Part shown: one piece after another, positions 26,966 to 36,158 of the stretch
Position numbering within the stretch: the first letter of the stretch is position 1
Layout of the letters: every line of letters begins with the position of its first letter
Assembly: GCF_008124865.1 (NCBI RefSeq)
Contig: NZ_VNHY01000001.1
Coordinates: 372,001 to 436,000 of the forward strand
Source of the DNA: Fodinibius salinus
GTDB taxonomy: Bacteria; Bacteroidota; Rhodothermia; Balneolales; Balneolaceae
Reading direction: 5' to 3'
Length of the DNA: 64,000 bases
The notes under the pieces: generated by a model
The model's database searches: none
Told to the model about the DNA's origin: nothing
Seen by the model: only the letters and a program-made list of their open reading frames with translations
Made by a program: the position numbers and the translations under genes

Positions 26966-29665
26966 TTAATCCAGCTCGTTTAAAATTGTTTGCAGTTTTT
27001 TGAGATTCGTTTCGGTGTCTTCTTTTTTATCTCGCTCTTTCTGAACCACATCCTCAGGCGCATTATTAATGAAGCCGTCATTATTTAACTTGCCTTCAAT
27101 AGATTTTAAGAATCCTTTAAGGCGATCAATTTCTTTCTGGATGCGTTCCCGTTCCTTGTCGAGATCAATGAGTCCTTCAAGGGGCACAAAAATTTCCGTT
27201 CCTTCAACAATAGCAGAAGCGGATGTATCCGGCTTTTTCAGATCTGCCTGAACTTCAAGATTGGCAATGGACTGCAGCTTATGGAAAATCCATTCATTTT
27301 CGCGAAGAGCCTCAGCCATTTCTTCATCCTTGGCCTTAATCATCAGATCAATATCATCATTGGGGCTTAATTTAAATTCGGCCCGAATATTTCTGACTGA
27401 TGAGATCATCCGCTGAATGACATCAAAGAGCTGTAGATCAGATTCTGCAACCGCTGATTGGTCGAACTCCGGCCATTCGGCAACAATGATTGCTTCATCG
27501 GTATTGCGATTGCGGATGTGCTGCCAAATTTCTTCGGTGATAAACGGCATAAATGGATGCAGCAGCTTCATCAGCTGTTCAAAGAAATTGAATCCGCGAG
27601 ATAAGCGCTCCTCGGGAATACTGGCGCCCGGTTCATCCGCTTTAATCAGCTCGATGTACCAGTCGCAGAAATCATCCCAGATTAGTGAGTAAATTTTATG
27701 TAGTGCTTCGTTGATACGAAAATTTTCAAAATCTTTGTTGATAGCATCGATGGTCTCGTGCAGACGAGAGAGCATCCAGCGATCCACTAAGTTGTCATCG
27801 TTAATATCGAGTTCCTGATCCAATTCTGAATCCTCTGTACGATTCATGGAGAGGAATCGAAACGCATTCCAGATTTTATTGGCAAAATTTCGCCCCTGTT
27901 CACAAAGTTCTTCCTCAAAAAGAAGATCATTACCGGCAGGGGAGGAGAACAACATCCCCACGCGGACGCCATCAGTCCCGTATTCTTCCATCAGTTTAAT
28001 GGGATCGGGCGAATTGCCCAGCGATTTTGACATTTTGCGGCGCTGACTGTCGCGGACAATCCCCGTATAATAAACATTGCTGAATGGCTTTTCGTCACAG
28101 AATTCATATCCGGAGATGATCATCCGGGCGACCCAGAAAAACATAATTTCGGGAGCTGTAACCAGATCTTGCGTAGGATAGTAATATTCAAGTTCTTCAT
28201 TTGCTTCGCCCGTTTTGATGAATTCAGGATCGAAAACAGTAATTGGCCAGAGCCATGATGAAAACCATGTATCTAGCACGTCTTCATCTTGGCTGATATC
28301 GTCAGCAGTTAAATCGCTATTGTCGTATTTTTCGCGTGCCTTTTCAATAGCCTCATCTTGTGTTTTAGCGATCACATAATCATCCTTGTCATCGCCGTAG
28401 TACCAGGCCGGAATACGCTGCCCCCACCAGAGCTGTCGAGAAATACACCAGTCGCGGATATTTTCCATCCAGTGGTTATATTCATTTTTAAACTTGGATG
28501 GATGAAACTGAATATTGTCATTCATCACGTTTTCGTGGGCCGGCTTCGAGAGCTCATCCATCTTGCAGAACCACTGCAGCGACAGCCGCGGCTCAATGAT
28601 AGCATCGGTTCGCTCGGAATAGCCCACCTTGTTGGTCATCTCTTCAATTTCTACCAGCTGATCCGCATCCTCGAGATCTTGTATAACTAGCTCTCGAGCC
28701 TCAAAGCGGTTTTTACCAATGTGATGTTCGGCCGCTTCGCTGAGCGTTCCGTCGGGATTGAGCATATCAATAATTTCCAGATCATGCTTTTTCCCGATCT
28801 CGTAGTCATTTTCGTCATGGGCTGGCGTAATTTTTAGACAACCGGTGCCGTATTCCATATCCACATAATCATCTGCAATAATGGGTACTTCGCGCTCCAC
28901 AACGGGGATAATAGCTGTTTTCCCGATTAGGTCCTGGTAGCGTTCATCATCAGGATGTACGCATACAGCGGTATCTGCTAAAATTGTTTCGGGACGTGTT
29001 GTCGCAATTGTAACCCACTCGTCACTGTCCTTAATCTTATAACGGACGTGATAGAGTTTGGAGGTTTCCTCACGGTGAATAACCTCTTCATCAGAGAGGG
29101 CGGTTTGCGCTTCCGGATCCCAGTTAATCATCCGCTTACCACGATAAATATAGCCGCGTTCGTAGAGTTCTATAAAACAGTCGATAACGGCTTCGTATAA
29201 ATCATCTTCCAGCGTAAATCGTGTTCGCTCCCAGTCACAAGAGGCTCCGAGTTTGCGCAACTGCTGCAGGATAATACCGCCGTGCTCGTCAGTCCAGTCC
29301 CAGGCGTGTTCTAAAAATTCTTCGCGGGTCAGGTCGGCTTTGGTAATACCTTCATCCCGCAGTTTTTGCACTACTTTGGCTTCAGTAGCAATAGAAGCAT
29401 GATCGGTTCCTGGTACCCAGCAGGCATTTTTATCCTGCATTCGGGCGCGGCGAACTAGCACATCCTGAATGGTATTATTAAGCATGTGTCCCATGTGCAG
29501 TACACCTGTCACATTAGGCGGGGGGATGACGACGGTATATGATTCGCGGTCGTCGGGTTCGGAATGGAAAAAGCCGTTATCCTCCCAGAAGTCGTACCAT
29601 TTGTCTTCGATACTACTGGGATCAAAATGTTTAGGAATGTCTTGCGAAGCCGTGGGGGTATCCAA
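26966..29665 (-). CDS. valS: Valyl-tRNA synthetase
   Basis: An 899-residue class I synthetase. The HIGH-type motif lies in PPPNVTGVLHMGHMLN near residue 49-64, the editing (CP1) domain follows with TTRPETILADTAVCVHP, and KMSKSLGNSPDP carries the second ATP-binding signature near residue 545. The anticodon-binding domain and a C-terminal coiled coil (about 835-899: LDKERERIQKEIDRLKGFL) complete the ValRS architecture. It charges tRNA-Val and edits Thr mischarging. It is not clearly in an operon; 98 bases separate it from the helicase. Confidence 0.98.
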   Translation of the reverse strand: MDTPTASQDIPKHFDPSSIEDKWYDFWEDNGFFHSEPDDRESYTVVIPPPNVTGVLHMGHMLNNTIQDVLVRRARMQDKNACWVPGTDHASIATEAKVVQKLRDEGITKADLTREEFLEHAWDWTDEHGGIILQQLRKLGASCDWERTRFTLEDDLYEAVIDCFIELYERGYIYRGKRMINWDPEAQTALSDEEVIHREETSKLYHVRYKIKDSDEWVTIATTRPETILADTAVCVHPDDERYQDLIGKTAIIPVVEREVPIIADDYVDMEYGTGCLKITPAHDENDYEIGKKHDLEIIDMLNPDGTLSEAAEHHIGKNRFEARELVIQDLEDADQLVEIEEMTNKVGYSERTDAIIEPRLSLQWFCKMDELSKPAHENVMNDNIQFHPSKFKNEYNHWMENIRDWCISRQLWWGQRIPAWYYGDDKDDYVIAKTQDEAIEKAREKYDNSDLTADDISQDEDVLDTWFSSWLWPITVFDPEFIKTGEANEELEYYYPTQDLVTAPEIMFFWVARMIISGYEFCDEKPFSNVYYTGIVRDSQRRKMSKSLGNSPDPIKLMEEYGTDGVRVGMLFSSPAGNDLLFEEELCEQGRNFANKIWNAFRFLSMNRTEDSELDQELDINDDNLVDRWMLSRLHETIDAINKDFENFRINEALHKIYSLIWDDFCDWYIELIKADEPGASIPEERLSRGFNFFEQLMKLLHPFMPFITEEIWQHIRNRNTDEAIIVAEWPEFDQSAVAESDLQLFDVIQRMISSVRNIRAEFKLSPNDDIDLMIKAKDEEMAEALRENEWIFHKLQSIANLEVQADLKKPDTSASAIVEGTEIFVPLEGLIDLDKERERIQKEIDRLKGFLKSIEGKLNNDGFINNAPEDVVQKERDKKEDTETNLKKLQTILNELD

Positions 29666-29950
29666 AATTACAATAAACTATTTTACAAATTGATGTTATC
29701 GCTAATAAGATCGGGAAGATACGAAAAAGGAAAGAAGATGTAGAGTAGATTCCCAAATCTATTTAACAAGAAATCGCAGGTAGAACGATCCAGTTTTATC
29801 AGAAATAATGATCCTGATTAAGGATAACTGCTGCAAAAAGAGTTATTGGCTAATTAATGCTAAATAACAATTGTTTCTTGGATTTTGAATATATGATAAT
29901 TGGACTTGGATAAGCTAAAATATCTATTCATCTAATTAGTTTAGAGTATT

Positions 29951-30329
29951 ATGGAGGGGAGGACACAGATTCGCGGTTATTTCCATCCTACGAATATTGG
30001 CATTTCTCTTTCATTTGAAGAGCAGGCGGGGAATGCTCTGCTAAATCTGAAGCACGAGAATACTTTGAATACACATAATCTGGATTTTACTATCAAAAAG
30101 ACGGGGGGGGAGGAGGAGCTGAACTTTGAGATTGTTACAGTAGAAGATGAAAAACAATTTTATACTACTCACATTAAGCTCATCTCCTTTTATTAAAGAT
30201 GACCGGGCCTCTATTTTAACTAATTTTCCCTATTCCTCAACTGATACACTTGAAATTCAAAAACAAGGTGACAGTAATTCGTTCTATACTACAAAAGTAT
30301 GGTACAAGAATGAGCTTATTTGGGGTTAA
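29951..30329 (+). pseudogene. Broken small ORF pair with a run of eight G
   Basis: Two overlapping frames, 29951-30196 (81 codons) and 30147-30329 (60 codons), read naturally as one protein of about 125 residues if the frame shifts by +1 within about 30147-30196. Composition is ordinary for this genome, and both parts are beta-rich without signal peptide. A G8 tract at 30103-30110 lies in the first frame but is not where the frames join, since a TGA follows it in the second frame. I recognise no family. The 804 bases between valS and rsmB hold nothing else I can support: 29666-29950 and 30330-30469 contain no gene, tRNA or clear terminator. Confidence 0.35.
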
Positions 30330-30469
30330 AGAACAAGGGCAGAATCAGAGATATTATTTTAAGATCACAAAAAGGTTAGGTCGAGTTGATTGAAAGAGCC
30401 AAGGTTAAGGCTATAGAGGTGGGTATGATATCCGTTTACTAACCTGCTTTATTTATATTGATCTGTGGC

Positions 30470-31789
30470 TTATTTCACTCGCTTTAGCAGTACGCCAAAG
30501 TGTCCGTCGCAATTATGCTTGTGCGGCAGAGTTTGGTAGGCTAGGCCACCGTGAGCAATAGTTTCATCCGGCACATAACCTTCGACTGTTTGTAGCTCAA
30601 AATTATCGTGTCGGTCAAGAAACTGCATCACCTGTTCCATATTTTCCTCCTCTTCCAGGGAACAAGTGCTATACACTAGTCGCCCGCCTTTTTTGACCAT
30701 CTTGGCCGCCGAATCAAGCAGTTTTGACTGCAGTTCTACTGCATTTTCGAGTCCTTCCTTATCGCGGCGCCAGCGCAGGTCGGCACGCTTGCTGAGTACA
30801 CCTGTACCGGTGCAGGGAGCGTCGAGCAGTACGGCGTCGGCTTCGTCAAGTTCAACATCGGTAACGTCGGCACGGCGGACCCGAATATTTTCTGCATGGT
30901 AGGAAAGAGCACTCTCGGCCAGCTTGTCGAGCCGGTCAGAAGAGATGTCAACAGCAAGGATATCACCTTCGCCATCCATAAGATCTGATAATACAATACT
31001 TTTTGTTCCCGGTGCAGCACAAAGGTCATAAATAGACTCGTCAGATTGAGGATCCAGCAGGTAAGGAGCAAAGCCAGCACCTATATCCTGGACTTGACAA
31101 AATCCTTTATCCAGCCATCCTTTTGAGATAAATGGTGCTACACTTTCCACTTCAAAGTAGCCGGGTAACCAGTCGCTCTGATGGAACTCAATATTATTTT
31201 TGGTCATCCGCAGCTTAAAATTTTCTGTCTTAGTGCGCAGGTTATTGGCGCGGATAAAATAAACCGGTCGGCTGTTGTTGGCCCGCATAAGCTTGAAGGC
31301 CTCCCGTTCGCCAAAGCGGTCGGTCCATCGTTCCACCAGCCATTCGGGATGTGAAAAGGTAGTAGCAATCAGTTTTGTGCGATCTTCAAAATTTGGTTTT
31401 GGAAGATCATCAATATCGCGCTGTAGGTTGCGAAGAATAGCGTTCGTCAGATCGCCGGTACGAGACCCCAACTTGAGCTTGGAAATTTCAACAGATTCAT
31501 TAATTGCCGCATAGTCAGGCGTGCTATCCATGAAAACCATATCATAGACACCCAGCCGCAAAATATTTTTAAGGCTGGTTTTCATTTCGTCAATTGTAAC
31601 ATTAGAAAACTGGTCAATCAGAAAATCAAGATAGCTGCGCCGACGCAAAATATTCTGGACGTATTCACGCACTTCTGCGCGACCACGCGACTCAAGACGA
31701 TCCGCTTTAGAATAGTTGAGAACGTTATTTTCATCAAATTCAATTAGTATTTCTACACTTACAGAACGAGCAGATGCTTCAGTTTCCAA
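30470..31789 (-). CDS. rsmB: 16S rRNA (cytosine-967-C5)-methyltransferase RsmB
   Basis: A 439-residue protein with an N-terminal NusB-like RNA-binding domain (about 5-140; LRLGVYDMVFMDSTPDYAAINESVE) and a C-terminal SAM-dependent RNA m5C methyltransferase domain (about 230-435). The SAM loop is LCAAPGTKS, motif IV DAPCTGTGVLSKRADLRW carries one catalytic cysteine and motif VI VYSTCSLEEEENMEQV the other. It modifies cytosine 967 of 16S rRNA before 30S assembly. The start follows the NusB-like domain size. No neighbour is coupled to it. Confidence 0.95.
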   Translation of the reverse strand: METEASARSVSVEILIEFDENNVLNYSKADRLESRGRAEVREYVQNILRRRSYLDFLIDQFSNVTIDEMKTSLKNILRLGVYDMVFMDSTPDYAAINESVEISKLKLGSRTGDLTNAILRNLQRDIDDLPKPNFEDRTKLIATTFSHPEWLVERWTDRFGEREAFKLMRANNSRPVYFIRANNLRTKTENFKLRMTKNNIEFHQSDWLPGYFEVESVAPFISKGWLDKGFCQVQDIGAGFAPYLLDPQSDESIYDLCAAPGTKSIVLSDLMDGEGDILAVDISSDRLDKLAESALSYHAENIRVRRADVTDVELDEADAVLLDAPCTGTGVLSKRADLRWRRDKEGLENAVELQSKLLDSAAKMVKKGGRLVYSTCSLEEEENMEQVMQFLDRHDNFELQTVEGYVPDETIAHGGLAYQTLPHKHNCDGHFGVLLKRVK

Positions 31790-31967
31790 TGCAATATTCG
31801 TTTAAGTTAATTTTTACAGTGAGACCGTACGATTATTTGACGAAATTTATTACTGTTTAATCCAAATGTTACTTTCATAGATCAATAATCATATTGGATT
31901 ATGACAGGTTGCCAAAAATACAGTTTTCGCAGAGGAGTTGCTAATGGATATTTCCAGAAATTCAAGG

Positions 31968-33539
31968 TTAATTGTTCTTCTGAATTTTCTTCCCTGATGG
32001 ATATTCCAGCACATAGCGAATTTGTTTATTTTGTGATTGCCCAGGCTCGAGGTTGAGCGTCCAGTGCAGTTTACCGGTAGATGATTCATACTGTGCTCCG
32101 GACCGTTCCTGTAGGTTCACTTTAATATCTTCATTTGTGGATACCGGAATTTGGTCAACCAGCTTAAGTTTTACGGTACGTTTCTTATTGTTTTTGACTG
32201 TCAGCCGCCAGGCTTTAGTTTCGCGTACTTTATTTCCAAAAAAGTTTTTTTCACTAAACTTTTTGATTCGTGTGCGTTCCAGTGCAATATTTTCGTCTTT
32301 GCCCAATGAAACTGTAAGCGTATCGTTGGCGGTATTGGGATTGAGGCTTGATTGTCCTACAAATTTTTGTTCAAAATAAAGATTCATTGGTCCCGATAAT
32401 AAATTTCTGTTTTCCCAGTCTGCTATATGAGCTGTAAGGTATGCCGTTTTATTAGCTTTGGGCATGGCGTAGTACTCATAATTGGTAGGAATGCTATACT
32501 CTTTAGCGGTTACCGTCTTGGCCGAGCCGTTGCCGGGCACAGAGTAGGGTACGGCGATATCAAACTGAAAAGAGGTCTGGTTTTGGCTGACGCTAGTTTC
32601 GACACCAGACATTTTAGGTGTGTTGGCAGCTGCATCCATGTTGGCCTCTCTTGCTTGCATGTTGGCTCTGGCTGTAGGGGATTCATAAAAGCTGAGAAAG
32701 CTGGGCTCAAAAGAGGGGAGAGTGGTATTGCTTCTGGGATTAGCTGATGAAATGCTCAGTGAAATATTATCCCAGTTTATACCTGTTGATTGATATACAT
32801 CAGCTTTATACGTGAGTTGGACCGGATCAGCAATATTATTGACTCGTAGATCATATCGAGGTTTCCACCCGGCCCGGGAAGTAAAATAGCTGAATTGAAG
32901 TGTTATCGTTTGCTGTTTCTTGGATCTAATTTCTGCCAGAATAACGGCTGACTTACGTTGTTGTTCTTGTTGTATCTTATCGATCTTTTTCTGGACCTTT
33001 TCTTTCTTCGCGCTCAACTCGTCGATTGTATCTTGAATTTTAATCTTTCCCTGTTCAATATCAGTAAGTTGCTCTCGAAAGTATTGCATGGCCTGCTTAA
33101 GTTCTGATACTGATATTTTTTCATTCCCTTTTTGTAACTTCCTGTTATCCATCAGGATATCGAGCTCATAGTTCAAAACCTTTTGCTCTGCCTTTTTCTT
33201 TGAAATATTGGTTTTAATATTTTCCAAGCTTTCTTGCAGAGAATGCAAAGAATCTGTTACCGTCGGACTATGGGTTTGTTTCTGTACTGAAAGCAGTGTC
33301 ACAGGCTGATTGGCTGAAACAGTGATAGAATTTTCGGACAACGAATTTGTAAGTCCATCCAGACTCACTTCATTAATACCCTCTTGTAAAGTAATTTCTA
33401 CAGATCGCCTGATTTGTGCGCCCGACCGAAATACGGTGGCATGTTCAATAGTTGAAGGAGGCCGGCTATTATCAGCAGACTGTGTTGGTTGGAAAGGAAC
33501 AACAAGTAGCGTGAAAATGATAGAAAGCAGTAGATTCAT
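31968..33539 (-). CDS. DUF4139 domain protein (mucoidy inhibitor MuiA-like)
   Basis: A 523-residue exported protein with a signal peptide (about 1-21). A DUF4140 N-terminal segment (IEHATVFRSGAQIRRSVEITL) leads to a long coiled coil (about 90-200, rich in Lys, Gln and Glu) and then the DUF4139 beta-domain (about 205-520; ILAEIRSKKQQTITLQFSYF, WKPRYDLRVN). The family has no defined biochemical role; the name MuiA comes from a Sphingomonas-type mucoidy phenotype. It is divergent from atpD, with a 224-base gap that contains direct repeats. Confidence 0.88.
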   Translation of the reverse strand: MNLLLSIIFTLLVVPFQPTQSADNSRPPSTIEHATVFRSGAQIRRSVEITLQEGINEVSLDGLTNSLSENSITVSANQPVTLLSVQKQTHSPTVTDSLHSLQESLENIKTNISKKKAEQKVLNYELDILMDNRKLQKGNEKISVSELKQAMQYFREQLTDIEQGKIKIQDTIDELSAKKEKVQKKIDKIQQEQQRKSAVILAEIRSKKQQTITLQFSYFTSRAGWKPRYDLRVNNIADPVQLTYKADVYQSTGINWDNISLSISSANPRSNTTLPSFEPSFLSFYESPTARANMQAREANMDAAANTPKMSGVETSVSQNQTSFQFDIAVPYSVPGNGSAKTVTAKEYSIPTNYEYYAMPKANKTAYLTAHIADWENRNLLSGPMNLYFEQKFVGQSSLNPNTANDTLTVSLGKDENIALERTRIKKFSEKNFFGNKVRETKAWRLTVKNNKKRTVKLKLVDQIPVSTNEDIKVNLQERSGAQYESSTGKLHWTLNLEPGQSQNKQIRYVLEYPSGKKIQKNN

Positions 33540-33564
33540 AGCATACTATTTTATTATCACAATA

Positions 33565-33596
33565 ATTAAAGATGACGATACAACGATTAAAGATGA
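33565..33596. repeat. Tandem ATTAAAGATGA boxes in the DUF4139-atpD gap
   Basis: ATTAAAGATGA occurs at 33565-33575 and again at 33586-33596, exactly 21 bases apart (two helical turns), 26 bases upstream of the DUF4139 start codon and about 170 bases before atpD. The spacing fits a dimeric or cooperative regulator. A TAAATTTG box at 33633-33640, pointing to atpD, is a possible promoter element without a well-placed -33 box. Confidence 0.3.
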
Positions 33597-33760
33597 GAAA
33601 TTATTGAACAAAATTCTCCAATAAAGGTTGAATAAATTTGTAAGTAAGACTTTGCCTTTTTTAGTAAAAAGCCCTAACTTTTCCCGCTTCCAGACTGATG
33701 GGAGAATAAGATTTTACAGCTCTAACATTTTCAATAAATAATCATTTTTAACTGCCATAA

Positions 33761-35263
<1,503 letters not shown>

Positions 35264-35272
35264 AGGTAACTG

Positions 35273-35692
35273 ATGAATAACTTTCATGCACAAATTTTAA
35301 CCCCGGAAGGTTCTCTTTTTGATGAAGAGGTGACTGGGGTTCGGGTACCCGGAGAAATGGGAAGCTTTGAAGTGAAGACACTTCATGCGAATATCATTTC
35401 TTCGCTTGATGTAGGTAAAATTCTGATTCGCAAAGCAACCGGAGAAGAACAGCACTTTGCTGTGACCGGCGGTTTTGTAGAAGTAGTTGATAGTAAGCTT
35501 ACACTATTGGCTGAGGCCGCTGAACCAGTCGAAGAAATCGATGTTGAGCGAGCTAAAAATGCCAAACAGCGAGCTGAGGAACGTCTTGATGCTGATGATG
35601 CTGATATTGATAAGGAGCGGGCTCAAAAAGCACTCAAGCGAGCTAAAAATAGAATTAAACTGGCTGCTGATATTACAGTGAATACCCAATAG
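35273..35692 (+). CDS. atpC: F0F1 ATP synthase subunit epsilon
   Basis: A 139-residue central-stalk subunit. The N-terminal beta-sandwich (ILTPEGSLFDEEVTGVRVPGEMGSF, then FAVTGGFVEV) is standard, and the C-terminal helical hairpin (about 90-135, alanine-, lysine- and arginine-rich) is full length, so it may brake ATP hydrolysis as in other bacteria. It is cotranscribed with atpD and followed by a strong terminator. A separate atpDC pair apart from atpBEFHAG is common in Bacteroidota and Chlorobi relatives. Confidence 0.96.
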   Translation: MNNFHAQILTPEGSLFDEEVTGVRVPGEMGSFEVKTLHANIISSLDVGKILIRKATGEEQHFAVTGGFVEVVDSKLTLLAEAAEPVEEIDVERAKNAKQRAEERLDADDADIDKERAQKALKRAKNRIKLAADITVNTQ

Positions 35693-35720
35693 CAGCTGGT
35701 AATAATTGAGTATATATTAA

Positions 35721-35751
35721 GGGCAGCCTTATCGAAGGCTGCCTTTTTTAT
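35721..35751 (+). terminator. Terminator of atpDC
   Basis: GGCAGCCTT and AAGGCTGCC pair perfectly around an ATCG loop and are followed by TTTTTTATT. The stem starts 30 bases after the atpC stop codon. Confidence 0.9.
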
Positions 35752-35796
35752 TGGTATAAAAAAAATACAAATGGTATGATCCAAAATTTATAATCG

Positions 35797-35827
35797 TTGC
35801 TCTAAATATTTCAATCTCTCTACTTTG
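35797..35827 (+). promoter_or_regulatory. Promoter-like boxes inside the atpC-PBP1A convergent gap
   Basis: TTG at 35797-35799, a 21-base spacer and TACTTTG at 35821-35827 resemble the -33/-7 elements seen elsewhere in the window. The boxes lie after the atpDC terminator and in front of the strongly foldable segment, with no protein gene to drive. Confidence 0.3.
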
Positions 35828-35833
35828 TAAAAA

Positions 35834-35970
35834 AGCTATTATGCACAAAATATACTTTATATCGTAAGCTAAGTTCCTGCTTCTCTCACCAAGAGCGCTC
35901 TGTTGTCTAATATTTTTTTGTTGATTAGTTTGGTCTTGGGAGAAGGAACAGACGCTTCTATGAAGTCTGG
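35834..35970 (+). ncRNA. Candidate structured RNA in the atpC-PBP1A convergent gap
   Basis: A long rod-like hairpin spans 35873-35949. On its left arm GTTCC (or GTTC with CTTCTC), TTCTC and CCAAGA are separated by two three-base bulges, and they pair with the continuous right arm TCTTGGGAGAAGGAAC (35934-35949). Inside, CTAAT (35907-35911) pairs with ATTAG (35924-35928), leaving an asymmetric internal bubble. A second hairpin, CAGAC-G-CTTC with GAAGTCTG, follows at 35949-35969. The rod with a central bubble recalls 6S RNA, but it is short for 6S and I cannot confirm the family. The 35693-36158 gap of 466 bases lies between convergent genes and holds no credible protein frame; the strand is assumed from the promoter-like boxes. 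Confidence 0.4.
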
Positions 35971-36158
35971 TAAGAGGTAGTGGAGTTGAAAATAAATTGA
36001 CTTATTACAGTCTGATAAGTGGGAGAGGAGATCCCCAAAATAGAATGATGGATAAGATAAGTTTTTGGTATAGTAGGTACGTGATATTCAATCCATTTTC
36101 TATAAAGCTGATGTGATCAGTTTCATAGACGAAACCAGTATTTTGTAAACAGCTGCAA

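Noticed and set aside
35834-36158. RNase P RNA, tmRNA or SRP RNA in the convergent gap
   Set aside because: None of the conserved sequence blocks of these RNAs is visible on either strand.
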